Shown one piece after another: positions 32,374-43,845 of a DNA stretch of 64,000 bases. Source of the stretch: Bryum argenteum (lineage: Eukaryota > Streptophyta > Bryopsida > Bryales > Bryaceae). Positions within the stretch are counted from its first letter, which is position 1; each line of letters opens with the position of its first letter. The stretch lies in assembly GCA_037043015.1 (NCBI GenBank), contig CM073321.1, positions 26,177,510 to 26,241,509 of the forward strand, read 5' to 3'. The position numbers were made by a program, and so were the translations under genes. The notes beneath the pieces were generated by a model. It ran no database searches. It was given only the letters and a program-made list of their open reading frames with translations, and was not told the DNA's origin.

Positions 32374-32459
32374 TGCAAGTAGACATAGCAGGGGATGAAA
32401 TCGTCAATCATTTGTACGTTTAACTCAAATCGTGTTGAAACGAAGCTCGCGTGTGAAAG

Positions 32460-32778
32460 CACTACAATACTACTCTGTTGTGCGCATTCAACTCGAGTCG
32501 AGTTGAATACCAACTATAAACTCTAAGCACCTTCAAACATCACATTCAACTCGAGTGGAGTTAAATATAAGAACGCATGTAAGAACAAGGTTTCGTAGCA
32601 GACTTAATAATCCATTCACCTCGAGTCGAGTTGAATAGAATCCAAATTAGTGTGAAATGATCCCTGGACACTGAAGTGCGCACTAAACTCGACTCTAGTT
32701 AAATACAACGAGCTTAGAAAGCAACAGAGTCATGACGAACTATCCAACTCGAATCGAGTTGAAATATATAGATGTCCT
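32460..32778. repeat. Five palindromic 21-bp repeats inside an intron of region A
   Basis: Copies begin at about 32,487, 32,545, 32,615, 32,693 and 32,743. Each is a variant of arm TTCAACTCGA, one base, then the inverted arm. Starts are separated by 58, 70, 78 and 50 bp, close to the 58/75/70 pattern of the large array at 50.8-51.5 kb. They lie between a GTAAGG donor-like site near 32,776 and the acceptor near 32,373. Confidence 0.85.
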
Positions 32779-32781
32779 TAC

Positions 32782-33411
32782 TCAGGCCGCACAGTAGAGC
32801 TTCCGCCCTCCAAAAACACTGAGGATCGCATCCCCTTCCTTGCAGAAGAGATCAAGCAGCTTCAGGTAGAACTCCATTGTCAATTCCGTATTATAGATAC
32901 TCGAGTTCATTGTATCTCCCGCAGATGTTGAACTGTGGAGTGTTGGAGGCCGGGAAGAACTTGGGGAGGTTCGAAATTTGCAATTCTTGCGATTTGCAAA
33001 ACAGGAAGAGGATCTGGACATGATCCTTGGCCTTCTTGGTCAATAGGGTTTGGTCCTCGAGTCGCTCATATGGAGCCGGAACATATTCCGCATACTCTAT
33101 CTTGTAGTTGTTTCCGAACTTGCAACTATCGAGGTGATTCTTGATCTTTGCCTCAGCATCCCTACTTTCGCCAGAGTGAAGAAGAACTCCCCGGGATTCT
33201 TGATCAGAACGTTCAGTGTAGCTGGCGTTATCTTGAAATTGGTGTTGAATTTCTTCCAGCTCTCTTTCCTGAAGTCCCCACTCGTGCTGAACAGCATTAA
33301 GTCAGGGCGCATGCTGTGAATCACACGCTTCACGATGGTCTTCCTCTTGCAGCGCTCCAGCCAGTCGTAAGTGCTGTAGCAATCTACAATCACACCCTTC
33401 ATCTGATTCAA
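32782..33411 (-). pseudogene. Region A: probable N4/N6 DNA-methyltransferase C-terminal segment
   Basis: Two frames are needed. 33,411-33,160 reads DCYSTYDWLERCKRK, MRPDLMLFSTSGDFRKESW and LIKNPGEFFFTLAK; after a frameshift near 33,160, AEAKIKNHLDSCKFGNNYKI and HVQILFLFCKSQELQI lead to RYNELEY. The last block, TELTMEFYLKLLDLF-CKEGDAILSVFGG, resembles the end of beta-type DNA N4/N6 methyltransferases, where a KP-x-ELxxRLI helix is followed by EGD-xVLD-xFGGSGTT (motif I, S-adenosylmethionine binding). Here the GSGTT part reads GGRKLYCAA, so the binding loop is degenerate. The DPPY-type motif was not found. Assignment rests on one motif. Confidence 0.4.
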
Positions 33412-33669
33412 TGTGACTTTGGGGTATGTCTATCGCCTTTTTTAGTTCGGTCTGTTCAGCATATGCTCGGTAAATTGCTTGAGTTGGGGTAGCTTGTGTT
33501 GCCGATCCATTTGAAGATCTCCCTGGTGATGTGTCCATGTTCAGGCTTCCACTTTCCCAACTCCTTCATCTTCCTTCCTGTGTTGGGGTCGATGAGCTCC
33601 CTTTGGAATGCGGCTGAGATAAGCTCAAGCCAGACCTCTTAGACATCATTTGGAGCTCAGATGATTTTA

Positions 33670-34350
33670 AGCTCATTCTAGATGTTGAGCTTTTCTCTGG
33701 CCGCCTTGCTTGCTGTCACTGCTTTTTGGACGCCCTTCACATCAATGAGAGCAAATCTAAGCTTGAGAGCTTCCATGAACTCCTGTATCAAACGAGTATG
33801 ATATTGAGTCAGAAATTTAACTCGAGTCGAGTTGAAATGGGTTACAGCTAGAACATAATCGAAATAGTTCATCTTTAGTATTGTAGAACACTATTCAACT
33901 TGAATCCAGTTGAATAGAGTTGCACATACGTTGAATGCGTCCTTCGCTGGTTTCTTGCCCTTCGAGGCCTTTAGTGTGACGGCCCTACCAACCGCAGTAG
34001 CCTCCTTTGGATTCTCCGGTCTACCGAGGCTTTCCCACAGCTCCCGCGCCCCGATGATGTTTGTCGCCCACCTTGGATTTGTATTCATGAAGTGGTTGAC
34101 CCTGTTGTAGAACGTAGAGATTCTCCGAATGATGGACTTATCTTCATTTCATTCTACAAAGCAGTCCCAGGCCTTAAAAGCGTCCCTCATCTTCACATCC
34201 ACATCTAGCCAGTTTTGCAACTGCTTGGAGGCCTCGACACAATGTTGTCCATTGACCATGTAGAACTCCCCATCCTATACCTCCTCCCAAGATTGAGGTT
34301 TTACAAGCTTATTCTTTGGGAAGACGCAGAGGGTGTTCTTCTTCTCCTTA
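33670..34350 (-). pseudogene. Region A: decayed exons of unknown function
   Basis: Readable pieces are HFMNTNPRWATNIIGARELW with KASKGKKPAKDAFN (34,094-33,930) and EFMEALKLRFALIDVKGVQK (33,782-33,680), continuing past a stop to FQRELIDPNTGRKMKELGKW (about 33,610-33,530). They are separated by an intron-like gap holding two palindromic repeats. Frames between the pieces contain stops. No domain recognised. Confidence 0.35.
33811..33914. repeat. Two palindromic 21-bp repeats in an intron of region A
   Basis: Copies at about 33,811 and 33,894, 83 bp apart, identical to the 83-bp spacing of the first pair of the large array (50,405 and 50,488). A further single copy lies at 31,375. Confidence 0.8.
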
Positions 34351-34359
34351 TCGCACATC

Positions 34360-34783
34360 TCAATAAGGAAATGCATTGTGTGCCTTACTTTTTCCTGCTC
34401 GAGGTTCCAGATGTTCTGTTCCGCGGGGAGGGGGGGTAAAGAGACGCTCGATCGGAATCTCAAAAGTCACCTTTGAGCCAAAGATGTAAGAGTCTTGGCA
34501 AAAAGCCCAATAGTTCTTGAAGGCATTCATGGACTCTTTGTAATTGACAACTTTCTCTACAATGTTGATGGGTACTTCCGTCAAGGCCGACACTAAGCTC
34601 GCTTGTTCAATCTCAGTGAAATCGGCCACGGTCAACTTCTTCGTCCTGACTGGTTTGATTTTCTTTGGTGTCGATCCCCCGCTGTGTTTGGGACGGATTC
34701 GCCTTGCGCCTCCTTGATCCCGTTGTCTCAAGAGTCTAATACAGGATCGACTTGTGGCTGCCGTTGTGCATGCTTACTTCCTG
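34360..34783 (-). pseudogene. Region A: exon immediately left of the transposon B insertion
   Basis: Reads QRDQGGARRIRPKHSGGSTP, KLTVADFTEIEQASLVSALT and YWAFCQDSYIFGSKVTFEIP, a basic then mixed composition. It ends in frame disorder at about 34,360. It begins beside the left target-site duplication (34,784-34,793), and the same-strand partner sequence resumes at 49,777, so it was interrupted by transposon B. Function unknown. Confidence 0.45.
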
Positions 34784-34807
34784 CGTCAGACGAGGACGTT
34801 GCTACCG

Positions 34808-34834
34808 TGTGAGCGTTGAGCGGTGAGCGGTAAG
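34808..34834. repeat. Left terminal inverted repeat of transposon B
   Basis: TGTGAGCGTTGAGCGGTGAG plus CGGTAAG. Inverted counterpart at 49,712-49,752. Confidence 0.85.
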
Positions 34835-35250
34835 ATTTAGAATTTTTAGGGCTGAGTTTGTATTTTTAGTAAAATTATTTCTAAAAATAGTATTTAAAAA
34901 AGATTTCAGGAATAATTTTCGAATGTTTCCAGGAATATTCGAATATTCTAGACTTCTCACCGTGGATTTGGTGACCCAAACCCGTGGAAATAAAGCTTAA
35001 ATTCCCTGAATTTTGTGAGACTTGAGCTACAAAGCTTGACAATAAATCACAAATTTCTAAATGTCAACCGTTTTTTAAGGTAATATTTCTAAGTGAATAG
35101 TACTCCGAGTTAGACAAATTGGCAAGGTTTGCTGTACATGTAGGTACTGGTATAATTATTTTAATCAGTTGTGAAAAAATATTACATACATTGTGAAGCA
35201 CACAATCATAAGACTAACACATAGCGTACGTAGATGAGTAGATATACGGC
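34835..35250. other. AT-rich subterminal region of transposon B
   Basis: No coding sequence. Contains inverted A/T-rich words (GAATATTCGAATATTC near 34,940). Presumed 3' flank of the transposase gene. Confidence 0.5.
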
Positions 35251-35253
35251 ATT

Positions 35254-38200
35254 CTAATCTATAGCATGGTCTAGGATTCCTCCCTCCAGAATCTTCTTCA
35301 CCTCGTTGAAACTAAGAGTGGCCGCGTGGATAAATAGGTCAGCATCCGGATCAAATTTGCAAACCACTACCGTGATGAAATATAGGTGCTTGCACGGTCG
35401 ATATGGATCTCTTCTTCCTAACGTAGAAATGGTTTTCTTGAACACTCGGCATCAGCAATCTGGGAATTTACTAATTGAGAGTCTATAAACTGCATCCGAA
35501 TCCGACTCCAAGTCTACGATACACCCAAAACCAGGCTGCGGGATCATGGTCACCCTCAGAATTCTGGCCTGCATTGAGGTGGCAGACTCAATATTCTTCA
35601 TGTGCTTTGAAGTCACAGATGAAATGCGTTTCATGTTCTTCGATCTTCTTGACCTCGGGTACACGTCTGGCTTCTCCGGGACTGGAATATGGGACAAGTC
35701 TCTTGGTGGGGCAACATTATTGAAAGTGCGGTGCGTAGGAAGCTGTTTTTTTTGTGGTAGTCGAAAGCCCGCATTCTCTAACGCCTCCATCTCATCACGT
35801 GTAAGATTAGTCCCTATCTTAACATGCCATATTGAGGGAATAGGGGGTCTATCCTCGCTTTGAGAGAATGGCTCAATCCACTTGCGACGATGACCCTTCA
35901 CACACCTGTCAATATCATCCGCACAAAAAAAGAACTGATCAATTTTTCTTGGCCCCTCTTGAGGGCGTTGCCATACTCCGGTGTAAGTTGGAGCTGCTGT
36001 CGCCTTCCCCTTCTGAATAATTCGTGAGTCACATCTTTTTTTACTCTTTCGCATCATACCCCAACAAGCCTTGGCAGAATTCTCCCTCAAACGGGCAATG
36101 TGCCACAACCTCTCGTCTACTTTAGTCTCCTGAACAGCGGTCACACGTTCAATACTAGGTCCAGCAAAAGTTGATGGTAATGTCGGTGGTTCCTGAAGTT
36201 CATCCTCTTCATGGATAGTACTAAGATTTTCAGCACATGCTCGGGTAACCCTTCTCCCAATTCGAGGATGTGAGTAGCTCACGGTGTCAGGTCTGTGCGT
36301 TTTATCATCAGCTCCAATTGGAACATCAGCCTTACGTTTCTTGGATCCGAACACCTCTGCCCCCTCAAGGTGGGCGTCGTGGGTACAAATCTTTTCAGCT
36401 CCTGGATAGTCAGAAACTGCTTTTGTGAGGCCTGATGGATCGCCGGTTCGTTGAGCTTTATGGGCAACACGAAGTAATAGTTCTTGGGATGTTGGTCGAC
36501 TACCACCCTTGCCACCTCCGTTGAAGTCGTGGTAACCCACTACTTGGAGGAAAGCACGAACATAATCATCAACAGGTGCAACGTACAAGTCCCCACCCTT
36601 GTTGCCGGATGCTTGCAACCATTTGTTATGGATAGATTCCGCAAGGTTACATGAAGGCATCTCCGCCAGCTCCTCCGCAGAATATTTATTTTCCTGCAAG
36701 GTGCAAAGACATTTGACTTAGTAACCAAAAAACTTGATCACGATATCCAGAGCGGGTTAGACTTTCGTCACCGAAAGTCTGATCTAAAAATAGATTTTTT
36801 TAAATTTCAAATATTTTAAAATGTTGTTAATGTAATCTATAACAAAAATTCTCGACAAAAAAGTAAATAAAATTTACGGATTTACTTGACATAAAAGCAC
36901 GGTACATAATTGCTACAGTCGCTGCGGACTCACCAGTTCCATGAACCCACCCCATTGCCTGTATCGGAAGTGCCAGAATGCAAGCCAGTGTTCGAGATGA
37001 CCTAATCCAACTTCGGAGGTGGCCTGCGCCGACGCCCACCACGCTCGGATCGCCCAGTATCTTGTCTCCGCCTCAGCCATGGTGCGTGCATCTTTGTATT
37101 GTTTACAAAGATGTCGATGTTGATCCTGCAGCTCGTGCACGATGTATTGTTTGGTGTGTTTCTCTAGGGATTGAGTCCAATGGAAGTAGCAAGTACGTTC
37201 GCGGCCTTCCGTAGGGACTTTAGGGTCACCGGAGCCGTAAATGATCCGCACGGCGTTCCAGTTGGCTTGCGCACTGTCGGCCATGAACCCTTGAAACTGA
37301 GGCGCTTCCACTCTGTTCCTGCCCATGACGTGGTTTAGGTTCTTCCAGAAGACGATTTGAGCTTCTCCGTCTTCAGACTGGAAATCACAGTATGCAATAG
37401 TTAGAATGCGGCAGATTTTTGAGTCATAAACGTGGCACGCCATGGTGGTCCAGTTCTTGACACGCTTGACGTGGTCGAACATCATCCACGCATGGGACAG
37501 GTCGCCTCCGGGCTGCATACAACGAACAAGGTCAACACCGCTTCCAGGGCCGACCTCGGACATCTTGAAAATGAACACTTTGTCACTTTCATCTCCTTGC
37601 CCCGGGAATTGGTTACGTTGGATGTAAGCCCAGTTGCTGAGGCCTCGAAGCTTGGTGATCCCATCGAGAACACCGTATCTGCGCAAGTGCTTAAAAGTGG
37701 TAATACGATTCCTCACGCTTGGAGAGTTCAGCTCTTTACACTGATCGAATATAGGTTCTAGCTCCTCGAGGGTGAGCTTGGAGGTTACAGGGTCACCTTC
37801 TTCACGGAGAAGGAAGTTTCCGAGTAAGTCCTTGCTAGCCTCCATGACTATTTTGGACGTGGTAGCTTGTGGGTTACGTTCTACGTGCTCCTCTATTAAC
37901 TCATCAATTATTTTACGTGCACATCTGTAGTCTCCGACTTTGATAGGATGTTCGTGGGTACCGATATGCACACACGCTCGCTCTTGACTCTCCTCTCCGA
38001 ATACGTAGAATATTTTAGAAGGGCATAGAGCAACACAAACGGGAGGTTCTTTGCAGATCTTATAGACCAGTGCTGAAGAAGGAGGAGGCGCGTGGCCGAC
38101 CGGGAAGGGGTCCTTGGTAAAGCCCTCGAACTCCACCTCATTCACCTGTGCTCTGCGGTCAGGTTGTAGCAAGAAGCCGCAGTTCTTGTTGTGGCATTGA

Positions 38201-39056
38201 AGATGACCTACACAGTTAGAGTAGCGGAAAGACTAACCGAGGTTGTTACTAATGTTAGTAGTCATTGTCCTGGTCCAAACATGACCGTCGTATCTTTTGT
38301 CCATCCCTTCCATAGATTTGGCTACCTTGACAGCAGTGGTTGGTACAACGGGAGGGAGAACATAGAGGACATCACCGTTGAAAGTGGGAGGCAGGAAAGA
38401 GACGTTGTGAGTACGAATGGAATGGAAATCTATTTTTTTGAGGATAGTTTTGTTGCGAGACATACTACCAAGTCTACGAAGCGAGGAAAGAATGTTTTTG
38501 GTTTTTACGACTTTGGACGGGAAGAGGAACGGGGGGGTGGTTCTCGAGATTGTGTTCGTAACTGCAGGCGAGGGTGGATGCGGTCGATGATAGTCGACGG
38601 ACCGCATGGACGCTTTTCTTTCATCGTCGGATGAATCAAATATCGATTCGGACTTGAGTCCGAGTTCGACCTTGACACGAGCAAGAATCGGAACAACAAA
38701 GTGGAGATGGTAGAAGAACTACGAGGAGTGAGGAGGACAAGTGGAGGCGTTCATGATGAGATCTGTCATGCCGAAGAGTCGGTACTGTCCGGGCTGTAGC
38801 TTATACATTCTACAATTACTGTCTAGGTCGACAGGTTCGACAAGCACGGAGTACTGGACAAGATTAGTGTTTGGATCTAAGACATGTTTCTCTAACCAAA
38901 GAGAGGACTCATCAAACCCGAAACGAGTTGCTAGCCAAGACGGAGTGACTTCAGCCACTCCACCCATCCCCGGAGGAATGCAGATGGGAGGACTTAAGTC
39001 TTCAGACCTAATTGCAATGACGTTTGCAGCGGGAGGTAAGGGAGTGGAGGATGCCA
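35254..39056 (-). pseudogene. Transposon B: MULE-like transposase, two large intact exons but disabled
   Basis: Starts MASSTPLPPAANVIAIRSED at 39,056. N-terminal domain, then frameshifts near 38,745 and 38,697; VKVELGLKSESIFDSSDDE to NNLG follows, and a TAG near 38,235 where copy C has Leu. Next a zinc-finger-like FRYSNCVGHLQCHNKNCGF and a 419-codon block (38,172-36,913) with ERACVHIGTHEHPIKVGDYR (FLYWCH-like C/H cluster) and a MULE-like core: WMMFDHVKRVKNWTTMACHV, TIAYCDFQSEDGEAQIVFW, FQGFMADSAQANWNAVRIIY and CYFHWTQSLEKHTKQYIV, consistent with DDE transposases having the C-x2-H insertion. A GTGAGT intron (about 36,940-36,700) leads to a 415-codon exon with SCNLAESIHNKWLQ and DLYVAPVDDYVRAFLQVV plus an unknown charged C-terminus. 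An in-frame TGA at 35,452-35,454 is followed by 65 more sensible codons to 35,254. Confidence 0.8.
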
Positions 39057-39582
39057 TGATAGACGTAGGCTTAGAAGACAACATCACAAGTGCGCAGAGA
39101 AAGAGATTCAGATGTGCATTTCAAATGTTCAAATACTTGAATTTGGTGTAGGGTGTTGGCATAGGTATAGAATACCTATTAGACGTAATTACTTAAAATA
39201 AAACATACAGATACCGATACTCTGAATTGTGAGCATGATGATTTAAATTATCTGGCCTGACAAAATGCCATTAAGTAGTTAGGATTCAAAATATTAGATC
39301 CGTCGATAAAATAAGTAGTTGTAAGATGTAAAGTGACGGCGGCAGTCATTGTCAGAGATTTAGTTAGATAATAGATGCGATTAAACGCTAACTTATATTG
39401 GATTGTCAGACACGGTCATAGCGGGATGTTAGGGAATACGCGGTGTCTGATTAGGGTTTTTTAGCCGCGTGGGGAACCTATATAATGGAGTTCAAACTCA
39501 TAGTTCGACCTCTTCATTTGCAGTGGGAACACTTGGACTCGTTAGGTTGTACCTGTGATAAGTTATATCATTGGAAGCAGTA
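39057..39582. promoter_or_regulatory. Divergent promoter region of transposon B
   Basis: Between the leftward transposase and rightward partner gene. AAAGTGACGGCGGCAGTCAT then TGTCAGAG at 39,330-39,357, and ATTGTCAGACACGGTCATAG at 39,402-39,421, match copies C and D in order. A TATA-like TATATAATG at 39,479-39,487 lies about 95 bp upstream of the rightward ATG at 39,583. The sequence reads as a compact shared control region for two genes. Confidence 0.6.
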
Positions 39583-40699
39583 TGGACGAAAACGCTAGCG
39601 GTAGTGAGAGAAGAAAGGAGGTAGGCCAGAGAAAGAAGAAGCGTAGGGGAGGTACGAAGTTTACTAATTCTAAAGCGCAAAGGCGGAGTGCTTTGCGGAA
39701 GCGCGATGGGAGGAGTTGTAGCGGCGATGATCAGGAGCCAGACGGATATGACATATTGATTGACGATGATGTGCTACCGCCATTCAGGCGGACTATCAAA
39801 ATGCGATCGCTCAACCTTGATAGTGTCCCGGAGAGTGTGGGGACAGACGCAGCTGAAGCCGAGGAGGAGGAAGGGCGTAGAGGGCAGTTCAGGACGTCTA
39901 GCGAGACTGTATGCGTGGATCGAGATGACGATGGAGGTGTAGACTCTACAAATGAGGTAATGATGTAATTATGTTACAAATATGTTGATATTTCTAAGTA
40001 TCAAAATATTACCGCATTCGTTTATGAAGTAACATCAACATGTGTTGTCTTCAGGGTCGCAGAGAATCGGAAGAGGAAGACGATCAATCTGGAGAAGAAG
40101 CTGGAATGTTTGAGGAGAAAAGAGTCACAGATATGGCTCAGAGAGCAGAAGCTTCCAGTGATCAGGAAACACAAAATGATGTAGCGGATGGATTTGAGAC
40201 AAGTCTTGAAGAATTAGAGGAGGTACATGAGAAACCCTACTTCCTGGTTTATTGGGAGGACCTAGGGTTGATTAAGTATACAATCAACGATAGTCCATTC
40301 TTCAATATGAGGTAGTTAGAACTTTTGACATTTTAGATTTTCATGATATAGATGGACTCATGACTGTTTCATCGTATAATCATACTAATCAGTGGCATGA
40401 AAGAGTATGGGCATATTTTAGATTACGATTTAGAAGTATTTTGGTAAGAAAAATGTAAACAACTATTAAGTATATGTATGTTCAATTGTCGTACATATAA
40501 ATCATATTCATGGCCATTCCATTGTCTAAGTACGGAGATAATGAATACCAATTATGGGGTTTGTGAAAATATCGCAAACGAACCATAATACTAGTCTATG
40601 GCATCACACGATGCCCGACGTCATGAGCTTGATGCCCTAGGTCATGACCTTGATGCTCAAGTTGATGAGCCCGATGTTTGAGCTCACAAGCTACTACCA

Positions 40700-40830
40700 G
40701 AATAGTTGAGAACTGGTCCCTGTTACCCCCCACGGTCCCCGCTACCCCCCCCCCTCACGGTCCCCGTTACCCCCCCTCGGTCTCCAATACCCCACGGTTC
40801 CCGTTACCCCCCCCCTCCACGGGCATGGGC
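40700..40830. repeat. C-rich minisatellite in an intron of the partner gene
   Basis: CACGGTCCCCGTTACCCCCC-type units, about 20-24 bp, similar in style to the C-rich arrays at 14,946-15,530 and 19,660-19,965. Confidence 0.75.
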
Positions 40831-41829
40831 TGCCGAACCCTCCTGTATATGTAGGCCCGGTACCGGCGAGGCCGAGTACCGCAAGTCAGAAGGCGCGGCG
40901 GGTACGCGGCGCGGGCCGGGTACCGGCTGCTGATATCTTTTGGTTCGTTCGGGGAGGCCAGGTACTCCGATGTTGCTGCCGAAGTCGCAGAGCGCCGATG
41001 TCCATCGCGTGGGACGCGCCATTCCTTTTCGGCGCCGGCTCTTGAGTGAGCCAGGGGTCGCCGCTCATTCAATCTGGCTCATTCCAAAGTCGGGCTAATC
41101 AATTGCGAGATTCGATTACAATAAAAGTTTGTGCTAATTTAGAATAGGACAAAGCAGGAACCGCCGATGGGCTCGGAGGCAGCTAATTTTAGTAGAAGTA
41201 ACAGAAAGTGTACTGGCAAGATGGGAGGAGTACATTTGACACTGTCAAGTTGTGGGAGGGAGTTATTTGATGAATTTGCACACCATTGCTGTCAAGATGT
41301 TGCAGGAAGAAGAACTCATGGCGGATCTTGTAGAGCAAGAGGTGGCTGTTGGAGGCAGTGAGCACGTCGAAGAAGGTTTAGAAAATGTGAGTTCCCAGTC
41401 CTCTGATTCGAGTATATTCGACGAATTCTACAGGGAATTTTACGAGGCGCATGCTCCTGGTGAAGCAATGAAAACCAGGCCGGAGTTGAAGGCGTGGTAC
41501 TCCAAGAAATTCCTGGTATGTACTGGACATAGCTCCTTGCTTCATCTAAATGAATGTAAACCCTAATTGTTGTCAGAATTTGGGTGGGAGAGAACTTCTT
41601 CGTCATGAACAGGCTCTTCTGTTGCTTCATGGCCGGCCTGATGCAGATACCGTTGTACTTAATAACAAGGTTGAAGGTAATTTGAAAGATGGCCGCCTGT
41701 GGGCATCGTCGTGTTGAGTCTACCGTGATAATTTTGGTCATCGATTCTGTGAATTCGGGGAGCGGAGGTTGCTCGCTACTTTTCGCTTTGTTTTGTCCAT
41801 CTTCCCTGTTGCCGATGAATGCAGGTGAC

Positions 41830-43845
41830 TGCTAGGCTCGAAGCAGAGCACCTTGATGGCTTAACTGAGTGAGGTATTTGATTTCTGCACACTGTGTTTG
41901 CTCCTCTAGCATGTGCCGATGAGTGGTGCTGTGTCCTTCATGGCCGGGCCTGAGGCTATTCGTGCAGCTGTGTGTGCATGGTTGGGCTGAGGCTTCGCCC
42001 GAGCTACCCTCCTGCTTGTACCGATGAGGCAACTGTGTGTGCATGGCTGGGCCTGAGGCATCGCTCCAGGTACCCTCCTGCTTGTGCCGCTGAGGGATCC
42101 TGTGTGTGAATGGCTGGGCCTGAGGCTTTGCTCGAGGTACACCTCCTGCTTGTGCCATGCCGATGAGGGCAGCTGTGTGTCTCATGGCCGATTGCGTGTG
42201 AGAGCTGGGAAGGAGCCCAGAGCTTCGTCTACGAATGTCTGGCACCTCGTGGAGGATTTTGCATTTCTTGTTGCCATCTGCGTTTGATCCTGTGATTTTC
42301 TTTGTCATCATGGTGTCAATTCCCGGAGTGCAGGGTGTTGGCAAAACTCCTGTTCTCTCCTGCTTGTGCCGATGAGGGCTGCTGTGTGTGCATGGCTGGG
42401 CCTGAGGCATCGCTCGAGGTACCCTCCTGCTTGTGCCGATGAGGGCTCCTGTGTGTGCATGGCTGGGCCTAAGGCTTTGCTCGAGCTACCCTCCTGCTTG
42501 TGCCGATGAGGGCTCCTGTGTGTGCATGGCTAGGCCTGAGGCTTTGCTCGAGGTATCCTCCTGCTTGAGCCCATGAGGGCTCCTGTGTGGGAATGGCTGG
42601 GCCTGAGGCTTTGCTCGAGGTACACCTCCTGCTTGTGCCATGCCGATGAGGGCAGCTGTGTGTCTCATGGCCGGGCCTGATGTAGATTCTTTTTGGCTGG
42701 CCTCGATTGCGTGTGAGAGCCGGGAAGGAGCCCAGAGCTTCGTCCACGAATGTCTGGCACCTCGTGGAGGATTTTGCGTTTTTTGTTGCCATTTGCGTTT
42801 GATCCTGTGATGTTCTTTGTCATCGTGGTGTCAATTCCCGGAGTGCGGTGTTGGCAAAACTCCGTTTTCTCTCTCGCTTGCCGATGAGGGGCTTTGTGTG
42901 TGCATGGCTGGGCCTGAGGCATCGCTCGAGGTACCCTCCTGCTTGTGCCGATGAGTGCTGCTGTGTGTGTATGGCTGGGCCTGAGGCTATGCTCGAGCTA
43001 CATCTCGTGCTTGTGCCATGCCGATGAGGGCAGCTGTGTGTTTAGCTGGCCCCGATTGCATGTGAGAGCTGGGAAGGAGCCCAGAGCTTCGTCCACGAAT
43101 GTCTGGCACCTCGTGGAGGATTTTGCGTTTTTTTTTGCCATCTGCGTTTTGATCCTGTGATGTTCTTTGTCATCGTGGTGTCAATTCCCGGAGTGCAGGG
43201 TGTTGGCAAAACTCCTGTTCTCTCCTGCTTGTGCCGATGAGGGCTGCTGTGTGTGCATGGCTGGGCCTGAGACATCGCTCGAGGTACCCTCCTGCTTGTG
43301 CCGATGAGGGCTCCTGTGTGTGAATGGCTGGGCCTGAGGCTATGCTCGAGCTACACCTCCTGCTTGTGCCATGCCGATGAGGGCAGCTGTGTGTCTCATG
43401 GCCGATTGCGTGTGAGAGCTGGGAAGGAGCCCAGAGCTTCGTCCACGAATGTCTGGCACCTCGTGGAGGATTTTGCGTTTTTTGTTGCCATCTGCGTTTT
43501 GATCCTGTGATGTTCTTTGTCATCGTGGTGTCAATTCCCGGAGTGCAGGGTGTTGGCAAAACTCCTGTTCTCTCCTGCTTGTGCCGATGAGGTCTTTGTG
43601 TGTGCATGGTCGGGCTCGAGACATCGCTCGAGGTACCCTCCGCTTGTGCCGATGAGGGGCTCTGTGTGTGAATGGTCGGGCTCGAGGCTATGCTCGAGCT
43701 ACACCTCCGCTTGTGCCATGCCGATGAGGGCGGTGTGTGTTTAGCTGGCCCCGATTGCATGTGAGAGCTGGGAAGGAGCCCAGAGCTTCGTCCACGAATG
43801 TCTGGCACCTCGTGGAGGATTTTGCATTTTTTTTCCCATATGTAT
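41830..43845. repeat. Compound tandem repeat in an intron of the partner gene
   Basis: Short units of about 62-68 bp (GGGCCTGAGGC...GCTCGAG, CCTCCTGCTTGTGCCGATGA, GGGCTCCTGTGTGTGCATGG) alternate with longer conserved blocks (GGGAAGGAGCCCAGAGCTTC, ATGTCTGGCACCTCGTGGAG, TCAATTCCCGGAGTGCAGGG). The long block starts near 42,205, 42,720, 43,070, 43,425 and 43,775. The array lies in the same intron as the unrelated 420-bp repeat of copy C. Confidence 0.9.

Noticed and set aside
41832..43808. Several frames rich in His/Thr/Gln across the compound repeat
   Set aside because: They arise from translating the tandem repeat in arbitrary frames, lie inside an intron of the partner gene, and lack splice or start support.
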